Shown: positions 15,119 to 23,351 of the stretch, one piece after another
Numbering within the stretch: the stretch's first letter is position 1
Layout of the letters: every line of letters begins with the position of its first letter
Assembly: GCA_964440115.1 (NCBI GenBank)
Contig: CAYTPV010000006.1
Span: 62,001-126,000 of the forward strand
DNA from: JAEWWD01 sp964440115
GTDB taxonomy: Bacteria; Bacillota; Clostridia; Christensenellales; CAG-138
Direction: 5' to 3'
Length of the DNA stretch: 64,000 bases
The notes under the pieces: generated by a model
What the model was told of the DNA's origin: nothing
Seen by the model: the letters and a program-made list of their open reading frames with translations, nothing else
The model's database searches: none
Program-made: the position numbers and the translations under genes

Positions 15119-15925
15119 ATGTCTGCAGAGATCAGAGATCGCAAATGCGACGGGGAAAGTTTCATGGAATTCAGCCGGAGCATCATCAGAGGTGTGGAAA
15201 TTAAGCGCTGCAGGAGCATATTGCATGCGTACAAACCCCATGTCCATAACGAGCTTTCTCTGGGATACATCGTGGAAGGATCGACCGATTTAACCTTGAA
15301 CAATGACACCCTTCAATTTGAGGCAGGCGACGGCGTAATCATACCGCCGCTGATGACGCATAGATGCGCGCCGAAGGATATGCAGCACTGGGCGTACGAG
15401 ATGCTGTTTGTTGATCCTACCTACTATTGCGATGTGGTCAGCTTTCGTCAGGCAAAAAAGCTGACCGGACCTCGCGCGCGCAAATTGATAGAGTTTATTG
15501 AACAGCTGCTGCTTGAGAAAAATCAGGATACACTGGAAAACATACTGATTGATCTTCTGCTGGAATTTGGCGATGAGGATACCGGTGATTCTGCAGCTGC
15601 AAATATGGTTACTCATATTGAGACAATTCATGATTATATTTTGGGTAACGTACGCGAGGCAATCACATTGGATATGCTTGAGGAAGTATCCGGGTTAAAC
15701 AGATTTACTATCATACGAAATTTCAGAAAGCTGTATGTGACCACTCCAGCTGCGTTCCATTTACAGTTTCGGGTAGCCGAAGCAAAAAGACTGTTGGGTA
15801 TGGGCGCAAATGTATTTGATGTTTGTGAGGATCTAGGGTTCTATGACCAGTCGCATTTGATTCGCGAGTTTAAGAAGATGTATGGCATAACACCGGCATA
15901 TTATGCCGAACAGATGAAACCATAA
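15119..15925 (+). CDS. AraC-family transcriptional regulator with N-terminal cupin
   Basis: 268 residues from the ATG at 15119 (AAAGGTC upstream); the frame is open from a TTG at 15062. The N-terminal sensing cupin carries HVHNELSLGYIVEGS and VIIPPLMTHRCAP. The C-terminal half has the two AraC helix-turn-helix motifs (LDMLEEVSGLNRFTIIRNFRK and VFDVCEDLGFYDQSHLIREFKK, given here only as landmarks), ending with GITPAYYAEQ. It precedes a broken EamA transporter, its probable former target by the common AraC-EamA pairing; the ligand is unknown. Confidence 0.9.
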   Translation: MSAEIRDRKCDGESFMEFSRSIIRGVEIKRCRSILHAYKPHVHNELSLGYIVEGSTDLTLNNDTLQFEAGDGVIIPPLMTHRCAPKDMQHWAYEMLFVDPTYYCDVVSFRQAKKLTGPRARKLIEFIEQLLLEKNQDTLENILIDLLLEFGDEDTGDSAAANMVTHIETIHDYILGNVREAITLDMLEEVSGLNRFTIIRNFRKLYVTTPAAFHLQFRVAEAKRLLGMGANVFDVCEDLGFYDQSHLIREFKKMYGITPAYYAEQMKP

Positions 15926-15996
15926 GCGCAATTTCATACAATACAGCTGCTTATTATTTGCGATAGACTCAACGAAGCAAATATAAGGAGCTTCCC

Positions 15997-16284
15997 ATGA
16001 ACAGGCTGAAATTGGTTCTTGTTATGATCTTATGGGGGAGTCTGGGTGTTTTTACAAGGTCCGTCCCATTATCCGCTTTGAGTTTGGCTTTTCTTAGGGC
16101 ATTGATTGCTTTGCCGGTGCTTTTCGCCGTTATGAAAAGAAAACAAGAAGGCAAAGTGACTTTCCATTTATTAAGGCCCTATATCATTTCAGGGATACTG
16201 CTGGGATTTGGCTGGCTGACCCTGTTCTACGGGTTTAAACATACCAGCATATCATCGGCGGTCATGATTTATAATAAATGCTGA
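15997..16284 (+). pseudogene. EamA/DMT-family transporter, truncated
   Basis: Only the first 93 or so residues of a usual 290 are present: two to three membrane helices (LVLVMILWGSLGVFTR, LSLAFLRALIALPVLFAV, PYIISGILLGFGWLTLFYGF) up to SISSAVMIYN, where the family normally continues into helix four. A stop follows two codons later. A short frame ending IPAEK just before the OsmC gene may be the original C-terminus, which would make this an internal deletion of about 580 bp. AAGGAGC precedes the ATG. Not expected to transport. Confidence 0.8.
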
Positions 16285-16352
16285 GCAAAGTTACTGCGGC
16301 ATACATACCCGCAGAGAAATAAAGAATAACAAAATTACAGGAGCAATGAAAC

Positions 16353-16790
16353 ATGCCAGATACCAGATTAAGAGTAACGGCCAAAAGTGAAAACCAAACA
16401 AAAACAGTTGTACGGGCAAAGACATTCACGATGATCATCGATGAACCCAAAGCGCTGGGCGGGACAAATGAAGGCGCCAACCCGGTGGAATATCTGTTAT
16501 CCGCCTTATCGGGATGTCTGAATGTCGTCAGTCATATGGTAGCCAAGGAAATGGAGTTTGAGTTAAGAGGCCTGGAAATTGAAATCGAGGGTGTTCTGAA
16601 TCCGGCGAAGTACATGGGTATGTCGGATGAGGAAAGGACAGGCTTAAAGGAAGTAAGAGTGCGCATGAAGCCGGATACCGATGCGGATGCCGCTACTCTG
16701 GAAAAATGGATCAAAATTGTGGAAGGACGATGCCCCGTCAGCGACAATATCGCCAATGCAACGCCGGTAATCATTACAATAGCGCAATAA
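16353..16790 (+). CDS. OsmC/Ohr-family peroxide-related protein
   Basis: 145 residues. The two redox cysteines of the family are in LSGCLNVVS and EGRCPVSDNI, with the family context NPVEYLLSALSGC. OsmC-family proteins reduce organic hydroperoxides with thiol help; this YhfA-like branch is less well studied. AGGAGC is 11 nt upstream of the ATG. A cupin gene follows after 17 nt, so the two probably form a unit. Confidence 0.88.
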   Translation: MPDTRLRVTAKSENQTKTVVRAKTFTMIIDEPKALGGTNEGANPVEYLLSALSGCLNVVSHMVAKEMEFELRGLEIEIEGVLNPAKYMGMSDEERTGLKEVRVRMKPDTDADAATLEKWIKIVEGRCPVSDNIANATPVIITIAQ

Positions 16791-16807
16791 TTGAAAGGAG
16801 TAAGGGT

Positions 16808-17281
16808 ATGAGTGACTGCTTTTTTAAGTTCAATCAGTTTGAATGGGACGGAATAAAGAAAATCGATTACAAACCGACCGATGGGGATGGCCCCGTGACA
16901 TTCCATGAGACGACCAGGCAAAATCTTGTTGAGAATGGGAAGAACACCGCTTTCCATTTAAGATATTTTGAATGTGCTGAGGGCGGCTTTTCTACTTTAG
17001 AAAAGCATCAGCATGTTCATGTGGTTGTGATTGCACGCGGCAAGGGAAAGGTCATCGTCAACGATCAGATATTCGATGCCGAACCTATGGATTTGGTTGT
17101 CATTCCTCCATTTGCTCCACATCAGTTGATCAATATCGGGAACGAACCCTTTGGTTTTTTCTGTACAGTCGACGCACAGCGGGATAAATTCAAAATCTTG
17201 ACCAATGAGGAAATAGAGGCGCTAAAGTCTAATCCCGAAATAGCAAAGTACATGCAAGTACCGGAGCGATATTTTGCATAA
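16808..17281 (+). CDS. Cupin-domain protein
   Basis: 157 residues, start fixed by GAAAGGAGTAAGGGT before the ATG at 16808. It has a single cupin barrel with the metal-binding first motif (EKHQHVHVVVIARGKG) and second motif (PPFAPHQLINIG). The metal-ligand pattern HxH...H is present. Such small cupins act as sugar-binding or dioxygenase-like proteins; the substrate cannot be inferred. It follows the OsmC gene and ends at a strong terminator. Confidence 0.85.
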   Translation: MSDCFFKFNQFEWDGIKKIDYKPTDGDGPVTFHETTRQNLVENGKNTAFHLRYFECAEGGFSTLEKHQHVHVVVIARGKGKVIVNDQIFDAEPMDLVVIPPFAPHQLINIGNEPFGFFCTVDAQRDKFKILTNEEIEALKSNPEIAKYMQVPERYFA

Positions 17282-17303
17282 GGTATAAAGCATAATGGTT
17301 AAT

Positions 17304-17345
17304 AGAGCAGTTTATATGGATAGGCCGTATAAACTGTTCTTTTTT
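17304..17345 (+). terminator. Terminator after the OsmC-cupin unit
   Basis: AGAGCAGTTTATA / TATAAACTGTTCT hairpin followed by TTTTTT. Confidence 0.85.
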
Positions 17346-17506
17346 GATTTACCGATTTCTACATATAGAGCCATTACAAATCAGTACCATGTATGAACTG
17401 TTTATGACATACTGGAAAGCACATATTCAGCGTCAAAGGTGATAATAGCATCGTATGGGCCCTGCGCTGCATCCCTTTGGGGGCTGGAACAAAGGAGAAA
17501 AGCAGT

Positions 17507-19045
17507 ATGGAAAAGAAGCCGGCTGCAATTATTGCGGGGGTGCTTGTGTGGTGTCTTTTATCTTCAACGGCTCTTGCTGTCGTTGATATCGATGATGCGG
17601 AAAAGTCCGTATATGCAAATGGTCATTCGATTGTGATACGGGAAGATGCTGAGGATGCACAAAAGACAATCGTCACATCTGACGAAGCGGGTGCGGTACG
17701 CGACAGTGACGCGGGAAAAAGCATTAAGAACTACACCATATATGGCGGCAGCAAGCAAAAGGATATCACCGGGGATGCATCGGTAACCATTGAAAGCGGA
17801 ACGGTAAAAGACGTATATGGCGGCAGCGGAGCGGGTACTCTGAGGGACTCCGCCGATATATCGGGCAACACTTCCGTTGTTGTTACCGGCGGTACAGTTA
17901 CGGGTTCCATCTATGGCGGCAGCGAGGGCAGAATTGTCAACGGAGCTGATATCTCAGGCAGCACAGAAGTCGTAATAGCCGGCGGCACCGTAAACGGTTC
18001 GGTTTATGGCGGGAGCAAAAACGGAAATGTTAATGGCGATTCTGCTGTTACGATAGAAGATTCGACGATTGGCGGCACTGTATATGGCGGCAGCGAAAAC
18101 GGCAATATTCAGGGAAGTACTTCCGTATCGGTCGCAGATAGCACTGTTAAAGAAGTATATGGCGGCAGTGACAAGGGCGAAGTCAAAAGCACGGATGTAG
18201 TCCTTGATAACAGCACAACTGGTAACGTTTATGGCGGCAGCAAACTTGGAAATGTCACCGGTGACGCAGGGCCCTCCGTTTCGATAGAAAACGGTTCAAA
18301 GACAGGTAAAATCTATGGCGGCAGCAAAACTGGCAATTCCAGAAAGACGAATATCACCGTGTCCGGTGATACTACTTCTGTGAACACTGTTTTTGCAGGC
18401 AGCGAAAAAGCCGGTATCACATTGAGCTCAAAGATCACGCTTGAAGGCGGGCATATTACCTCTAAGCGCGTGTTCGGCTGGGGCGGCAATGACCTTCTTG
18501 CGCCGGTTGGGCCTGTCAATGTCATTTTGCTTTCGGAAAATGGTGCGGAGAATACCTATTATCTATCTCGTTTGTCCGGTATTTCGACTGACGAAAGTCT
18601 GCATCAATATAAGCTGATTGGCGATGATGGTAATTATCTTTACGCACCCTTTACGTTTGCACTTCGCCAAACGCGCTCCATACCCGTTAAAACGGTGTAT
18701 CAGGATGCAAAGGGAAACGTTATTTTCACATCGGAACAGAGTCTGCTTCTGACGGAAGGGTATTCTTCGCAGGTTGCTTCCGCTTCCTGGAATGGCGCAT
18801 TTGCAAACGCCAACCGATACAGGATCGTTACCGAACCGGAAGGCACTGAGATTGCTTACGAAGATGAACTGAACAGCTATTCATTCACCATTATCGTGGA
18901 AGCGACTTCTTCTGAAGAACCTAATGCGGATATCCCGCTGGGTATTCCTAAGACGGGCGGCATCTCCCTGACGGGGTATGCGCTCGCAGCTATCGCGCTG
19001 ATGTCTTTTGCGGCGGTGCCCAAGCGGAAAGATCAGGCAAACTAA
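17507..19045 (+). CDS. Cell-wall-anchored protein with YGGS beta-repeats
   Basis: 512 residues; the ATG at 17507 follows AAAGGAGAAAAGC. A signal peptide (about 1-27, ending STALA) leads to eight repeats of about 24 residues (about 70-290) ending in [IV]YGGS and a degenerate ninth VFAGS. The pattern GSxxVxIxGGTVxxxVYGGS predicts a right-handed beta-solenoid. A MucBP-like region (about 395-475; IPVKTVYQDAKGNVIF) follows. The C-terminus has IPKTG (about 479), a hydrophobic helix and a basic tail (PKRKDQAN), which is a sortase-type anchor with Ile in place of the usual Leu. No sortase gene is in the window. Likely role: surface adhesion or display. Confidence 0.87.
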   Translation: MEKKPAAIIAGVLVWCLLSSTALAVVDIDDAEKSVYANGHSIVIREDAEDAQKTIVTSDEAGAVRDSDAGKSIKNYTIYGGSKQKDITGDASVTIESGTVKDVYGGSGAGTLRDSADISGNTSVVVTGGTVTGSIYGGSEGRIVNGADISGSTEVVIAGGTVNGSVYGGSKNGNVNGDSAVTIEDSTIGGTVYGGSENGNIQGSTSVSVADSTVKEVYGGSDKGEVKSTDVVLDNSTTGNVYGGSKLGNVTGDAGPSVSIENGSKTGKIYGGSKTGNSRKTNITVSGDTTSVNTVFAGSEKAGITLSSKITLEGGHITSKRVFGWGGNDLLAPVGPVNVILLSENGAENTYYLSRLSGISTDESLHQYKLIGDDGNYLYAPFTFALRQTRSIPVKTVYQDAKGNVIFTSEQSLLLTEGYSSQVASASWNGAFANANRYRIVTEPEGTEIAYEDELNSYSFTIIVEATSSEEPNADIPLGIPKTGGISLTGYALAAIALMSFAAVPKRKDQAN

Positions 19046-19074
19046 CGGCTTAGTTGTATAGTGAATCGGTTAAG

Positions 19075-19115
19075 AGCCCTGCCATTTATTATGGCAGGGC
19101 TTTGCACTGTTTTTT
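19075..19115 (+). terminator. Terminator of the YGGS-repeat gene
   Basis: AGCCCTGCCA / TGGCAGGGCT, then TTGCACTGTTTTTT. Confidence 0.8.
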
Positions 19116-19225
19116 GTGCTATATTGCACCGATATTCAAAATGATATATGCTTTTATATAATCAAGAGCACACTCTCCCGGTTGTATAATGATATAAAGC
19201 AATTTCAGCCTTTGAGGGGGATTTT

Positions 19226-19882
19226 ATGGCCAATCGTCTTGATGCGGATGAAACTGTGATTTACAAACTGCAGAAAAGCAAAATGCCGATTGTGTTTCTG
19301 TTCCTATTTGCCCCAATTTGGTTATATTTTTCGGGAATATTCTTTACGCCGTTTTATCGCTATCTGTTCCAAAGCGCCGAAGGCATAAACCCAAAGGATG
19401 CTTATCTTGCCGGTATCATTGGGTTTCTTGTGTTTATTCCGATCATACTTGTGATATTGATCAGCTATACGGGAAACAACCTGATCATCACGAATAAAAG
19501 GGTTATTGTACGAAAAGGGATTACGGCGCGGACCCAGATGGCGTATCATCAAGACATCCGTTCTTTTCAGCATGCCTATTCGACGGGCCGAAGAGGATCA
19601 AGCAACAATAAAATCTATTTTTATCTCTATTGCGGGAAGCTTATTAAAACGGGCGATCTGTATATTACCTATGGAAGTATGCAAACATTGCTTGAACTGC
19701 TTCGTGAAAAATATGAAGGCAGGGGTTTTTCCATACTGGAATTAAAGCGGCTTGGCGAGCAGAACCCGCAGGCGCGGCGGCCTGAAACGAAGAGGCATCC
19801 GTTTGTACTGATCATTTTGCTTATTCCACTCCTGCTTGCGCTGTTCTCATTCGTAGGGTATATTCTCGCATCCGCAGCCTAA
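19226..19882 (+). CDS. Membrane protein with bacterial PH domain
   Basis: 218 residues. Two membrane helices near the N-terminus (IVFLFLFAPIWLYFSGIF and IIGFLVFIPIILVILIS) precede a bPH2/DUF304-like domain beginning NLIITNKRVIVRKGI, and a third helix closes the protein (FVLIILLIPLLLALFSFVGYIL). A GAGGGGGA site precedes the ATG. PH-domain membrane proteins of this kind are common in Firmicutes and have no settled function. Single-gene unit. Confidence 0.8.
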   Translation: MANRLDADETVIYKLQKSKMPIVFLFLFAPIWLYFSGIFFTPFYRYLFQSAEGINPKDAYLAGIIGFLVFIPIILVILISYTGNNLIITNKRVIVRKGITARTQMAYHQDIRSFQHAYSTGRRGSSNNKIYFYLYCGKLIKTGDLYITYGSMQTLLELLREKYEGRGFSILELKRLGEQNPQARRPETKRHPFVLIILLIPLLLALFSFVGYILASAA

Positions 19883-19901
19883 TTTGGAATGCCGAATTGC
19901 C

Positions 19902-19923
19902 AAAAGCCCGGAAACCGGGCTTC
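19902..19923. terminator. Bidirectional terminator between convergent genes
   Basis: AAGCCCGG-aaa-CCGGGCTT, with TTTTGG on the minus-strand side and TTCTGTCTT on the plus-strand side. Confidence 0.65.
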
Positions 19924-19953
19924 TGTCTTGTGAACATAAAAATGCAGTTTTCG

Positions 19954-21105
19954 CTATTGCCCGATTGGTTTTACCTGCGACAGGAACGGCGTCAGGTCGT
20001 ATTCGCTCTTTCCCTTGCAGACGATATCCTTGACAATCTCGCCTGCGACGGCGGAGAGTATCACGGCGCTCTTAAACCCTGAAGCAAGTATGAGGCCGGG
20101 TACGAGGCTTTCTCCCAGCACTGGTTCACACGAATCCGTATAGGGTGATGCGGTGACCCAGCTGCGGAGCACCTGAATATCTTTCAATACAGGGAAGAAC
20201 GTCAGCAGCCGCTCACGGATATTGCGCACGTGCTCCAGTGAGGTTGCGTCCTGATGCGCGTCGCCAACCCACTGATGCGGTTTCGTTGTTTCCGCGATGA
20301 GCAGGTTTCCGTAATGGCTCTGGCCAATGCACAGCGTCGTAGCAGCACATTCCTGACTATGCGCTTCAGCAAAGAACGCGGCAGAGGAATAGTATGTGCG
20401 TAAGAACGGCTTGAGCGGCTCTGTAACGAGGCCCTCCGCCTTGACGGAGTATACCGGAACGTCCAGACCCGCGCCAACGCAAAGTCTGCGCGTGCCTGCA
20501 CCGGCAGCGACAATTACATGCTCGGCGCGAAGCGTTTGCCCATCTGTTAATACCACGCCTTTGCACGCTCCGGCCTCGAGTAGAAGCGAGTCGATTGGTG
20601 CGTTTTCCAGAACAGTCAACCCATACGCGCGGGCAGCTTTTATCATAGCGTAAAGGTAACGGAACGGGTATATGGAACCCTGCTCATAATACGTGGCTGC
20701 GAGCACGGTGCCGGGCTTCAGGTTGGGTTCAAGATCACGTAGTTCCCGGCCTTCCACCCAGCGAATATCCAGCCCCGCTTCTTTCTTTTCTTCGTACAGT
20801 TTGCGAAGCTCTGGGATATGCGCCTTCTTTTCCGCGCCTATCAGCGATGGCTGCGGCCGGTAGCCTATTTCCATGCCAAGTTCCGCTTCCATGTGCCGCA
20901 TGCGCTCAAACCCGCGCAGTGTGAGCTCGTAACTCAAGCCCATGTTGCAATCCTGCACCTGCACGTTGCCGAAGTTCGCTCCGGATGCGCCCGAGCCGAT
21001 TTCTCCTTTGTCCAGCAGCAGCGTTCGTACGCCCGCCCGGGCAAGATGCAGCGAAATGGAGCAGCCGAAGTATCCGCCGCCAATGACGATTGCCTGATAT
21101 TGCAT
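19954..21105 (-). CDS. FAD-dependent amino/imino acid dehydrogenase, DAO family (HcnC/SoxB-like)
   Basis: 383 residues. The N-terminal FAD site is IVIGGGYFGCSISLHLARAG; later landmarks are GSGASGANFGNVQ, HVIVAAGAG and a C-terminal PGLILASGFKSAVILSAVAGE. It belongs to the glycine/D-amino acid oxidase fold and is the likely catalytic subunit. Two ATGs (21108, 21105) follow GGGGAGG; 21105 gives better spacing. It is the last gene of the five-gene operon 23205-19954, overlapping the BFD-like gene. The subunit set resembles HcnABC, opine oxidase and D-hydroxyproline dehydrogenase complexes; the substrate here is unknown, a secondary or N-substituted amino acid being most likely. Confidence 0.87.
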   Translation of the reverse strand: MQYQAIVIGGGYFGCSISLHLARAGVRTLLLDKGEIGSGASGANFGNVQVQDCNMGLSYELTLRGFERMRHMEAELGMEIGYRPQPSLIGAEKKAHIPELRKLYEEKKEAGLDIRWVEGRELRDLEPNLKPGTVLAATYYEQGSIYPFRYLYAMIKAARAYGLTVLENAPIDSLLLEAGACKGVVLTDGQTLRAEHVIVAAGAGTRRLCVGAGLDVPVYSVKAEGLVTEPLKPFLRTYYSSAAFFAEAHSQECAATTLCIGQSHYGNLLIAETTKPHQWVGDAHQDATSLEHVRNIRERLLTFFPVLKDIQVLRSWVTASPYTDSCEPVLGESLVPGLILASGFKSAVILSAVAGEIVKDIVCKGKSEYDLTPFLSQVKPIGQ

Positions 21106-21377
21106 CATGCATCCTCCCCTGAAAATGTGTCGACCGAACAGGGAACGATGGGGAAGCGCGCCTTTCCCGAAGATATGCTCTCCGGTGTGCGCACGCCCTG
21201 TTCCAGCAAAATCCCCTGAATGATTTTCGAGCAGGTACGTCCCTGGCAAGCGCCCATGCCCGCACGGGTAGCTTTTTTGATGCTGTCTATCGTGTGGTGC
21301 CCGTCACGGATTGCCTGTAGTATTTCTTCGCGGCTGATTTCCTCGCAGCGGCATACGGTCAATTGATCTTTATCCAT
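21105..21377 (-). CDS. BFD-like [2Fe-2S] small subunit
   Basis: 90 residues with the four cysteines of a bacterioferritin-associated-ferredoxin-like domain: VCRCEEI at 9-11 and MGACQGRTCSK further on. In HcnB- and opine-oxidase-like enzymes this domain is fused to the NAD/FAD subunit; here it is separate. It probably passes electrons between the two flavin subunits. The gene overlaps its upstream neighbour by 8 nt and the DAO gene at the stop, which implies translational coupling. Confidence 0.88.
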   Translation of the reverse strand: MDKDQLTVCRCEEISREEILQAIRDGHHTIDSIKKATRAGMGACQGRTCSKIIQGILLEQGVRTPESISSGKARFPIVPCSVDTFSGEDA

Positions 21378-21810
21378 TCAGGTTATCCTCCTGTATGCGT
21401 ATGATGGCGCGCGCGCCGCGTCCATTGGGCAAAGGCATGCGAATGGTAACGAGCGGCGTGAGGTTATATGACTTAATCATCGTTACATGTTCCACCGTCG
21501 CCATGCCCAATTCACAGCCATTTGCGTCCACCGCCGTAACATGCTGCCCCTTCTGAGGCAGGGGCAGGTATTCGTACGGAAATGTCAAATAGGCGGAGTC
21601 GGAATCTTCTTCCAGATAAAATATCGCCTGACCGGGGCAGGCGGCCACGCACTGCCTGCAGCCGGTACATTTTGTTTCATCATACACTGGCAGGGCGTTG
21701 AGGTTCTCTTTGCAGATTGCCCCGGTTTTGCAAGCATCCACACAAGGGTTGCAGGGAATATTTTGCGGGCATTCGATGATAACAAGTCCCTTCCGATTAT
21801 TTGCAGCCAC
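21370..21810 (-). CDS. Ferredoxin-like [4Fe-4S] subunit
   Basis: 146 residues from a GTG at 21810 that follows AGGGGGC; upstream codons of the frame overlap the FAD gene and look non-coding. Two cluster motifs are seen: CPQNIPCNPCVDACKTG and CTGCRQCVAACPG. The C-terminal half (about 85-146) is a beta-rich segment (GMATVEHVTMIKSYN) also seen fused in related oxidoreductases. It overlaps the gene on each side. An extra ferredoxin subunit of this sort suggests that electrons go to a low-potential carrier or to the Rnf complex encoded nearby; that link is inference. Confidence 0.85.
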   Translation of the reverse strand: MAANNRKGLVIIECPQNIPCNPCVDACKTGAICKENLNALPVYDETKCTGCRQCVAACPGQAIFYLEEDSDSAYLTFPYEYLPLPQKGQHVTAVDANGCELGMATVEHVTMIKSYNLTPLVTIRMPLPNGRGARAIIRIQEDNLNG

Positions 21811-22894
21811 AGGCGGCGCCCCCTTTCTCGAATATTCTTTCTTTGCAGGCGAACCGCGGGAGGGCGTGCTCGCCCTGCCGCAGCGCGTCCAGGCTATGCT
21901 GCAGGCATTCCATGCGTTCTGCCGTGTCATCATGTAAGAATCCGGCGGACATGGCTGCGTGCAGCCCCGCTAATCTGCCTTCATCAAGAGCGGTGCTTGC
22001 TTCTTCCACACCCGAAAGATCACCGCAGATATATACGCCCTGCGTTGATGATTCCAGAAAGCGATTGTGCAGCGGCAGCAGACCGCCCAATTTGCCTTCG
22101 TATGTCATTTGGCAGCGGAACATGGAAGCGATTTCCGCGCGCGGACTCAAGCCCGTAGCAATCAGCACGGTATCCGCATCAAAGCGCCGTTCTGTTCCTG
22201 AAATAGGCTGATATGCTTCGTCCACCCGCGCGATTTCCACAGCTTGTACGCATCCGTCGCCCATGGCTCTTGTAACGGTATGGGAGAGGAATATCGGCAC
22301 CTGCGCGCGCCTTAGCTTATTTGCGTGTACCTGATACCCGCTGATCTGCGGCTGAATTTCCACGAGTGCCTGTATGCGCGCCCCCGCCTGCATGAGCTGG
22401 TACCCTACGATAAGACCCACATTGCCCGAGCCTATAATCACGATATTTTTACCAAGGAGTTCCCGGTGTACATTGCTGAACGTCTGCGCGCAGCCTGCCG
22501 TTACGACACCGGGCAAAGTCCATCCTTCAAATACCAGCCCGTTTTCTTTCGCTCCGGTCGCAAGTATGATCTTCTTTGCGCTGACATCTACAATATGGCC
22601 CTCTTTTTGTACAGCAACTGCACCGCTGTCCAGCAGGCCCAATGCTCTGCTGTTCAGCCATATCGTCACGTCCAGTTCCATTGCTTCTTTGAGCAGCATA
22701 TCCGCTATTTGAAACCCGCGGCAGCCTGCGTAATGCGCGCCGGAACCAAAGAATTTGTGAATCTGCTTATACAATTGGCCGCCCGCCGCATTGTTTTCAT
22801 CCACAATAAGAACATGTGCCCCCGCTCGCGCGGCCTCTATGGCAGCGCCAAGACCGGCGGGGCCCGCGCCTACCACTAAAATATCCGTTACCAT
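21797..22894 (-). CDS. NAD(P)/FAD-dependent oxidoreductase subunit (HcnB/OoxA-like)
   Basis: 365 residues. The FAD Rossmann motif is VVGAGPAGLGAAIEAARAG at the N-terminus, a second nucleotide motif is VIIGSGNVGLIVGYQLMQAG at mid-protein, and VYICGDLSGVEEASTALDEGRLAG is the C-terminal FAD-binding end (each given as a landmark). Related proteins carry a BFD-like domain at the C-terminus; here the protein ends with GGAACGCK and the BFD domain is a separate gene. Likely electron-transfer flavoprotein of the dehydrogenase complex. Overlaps the 2Fe-2S gene by 7 nt. Confidence 0.88.
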   Translation of the reverse strand: MVTDILVVGAGPAGLGAAIEAARAGAHVLIVDENNAAGGQLYKQIHKFFGSGAHYAGCRGFQIADMLLKEAMELDVTIWLNSRALGLLDSGAVAVQKEGHIVDVSAKKIILATGAKENGLVFEGWTLPGVVTAGCAQTFSNVHRELLGKNIVIIGSGNVGLIVGYQLMQAGARIQALVEIQPQISGYQVHANKLRRAQVPIFLSHTVTRAMGDGCVQAVEIARVDEAYQPISGTERRFDADTVLIATGLSPRAEIASMFRCQMTYEGKLGGLLPLHNRFLESSTQGVYICGDLSGVEEASTALDEGRLAGLHAAMSAGFLHDDTAERMECLQHSLDALRQGEHALPRFACKERIFEKGGAACGCK

Positions 22895-23205
22895 GTCGTA
22901 CCCACCTTTCCGAAGCCCTGCTGGGTTTCAACGCGCATGCCTTCCTCCAGCAGAGTGACGCAAGAGCGTACATTGGGAATTTCATTGACGACTACCACGC
23001 AGTCGTTGCATTGGCCGATGCCGCAAAACAGCCCGCGCGGTTCATGCTTCTTTTCCGTCGTGCGAAACGCCCGTATGCCGTTTTCGACAAGCGAAACGGC
23101 TATTGGTTCGCCAATGTAACCAGTAAGCTCGCGCCCGTCGAACCAGAATGAGCCCGTTTGACGCTGACGCTGCCCCAATATGGGATGGTTTTCGGTTGCA
23201 GCCAT
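22888..23205 (-). CDS. [2Fe-2S] plant-type ferredoxin subunit (HcnA-like)
   Basis: 105 residues with the cluster pattern GLFCGIGQCNDCVVVV...RSCV, characteristic of the small subunit of hydrogen-cyanide-synthase-like and hydroxyproline-dehydrogenase-like complexes. It is the first gene of the operon. GAGGATC precedes the ATG. An inverted repeat at 23230-23258 just upstream is a likely operator. Confidence 0.87.
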   Translation of the reverse strand: MAATENHPILGQRQRQTGSFWFDGRELTGYIGEPIAVSLVENGIRAFRTTEKKHEPRGLFCGIGQCNDCVVVVNEIPNVRSCVTLLEEGMRVETQQGFGKVGTTW

Positions 23206-23229
23206 GTTTGATCCTCCAAAAAGAAATGC

Positions 23230-23258
23230 GTACTTATCCTGACAATCAGTATAAGTAC
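23230..23258. promoter_or_regulatory. Inverted-repeat operator before the dehydrogenase operon
   Basis: GTACTTAT-N13-ATAAGTAC, with GTACGTAC running on from the right arm, 25 nt before the first gene. Position suggests control by the GntR-family regulator encoded immediately upstream. Confidence 0.55.
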
Positions 23259-23351
23259 GTACTCATTTCATTGCAAGCCTTATATGCAATTTCATATATA
23301 CAGAATGATAAATGAATAATGGAGCGTCCGGATACCCCAATAATCATCATT

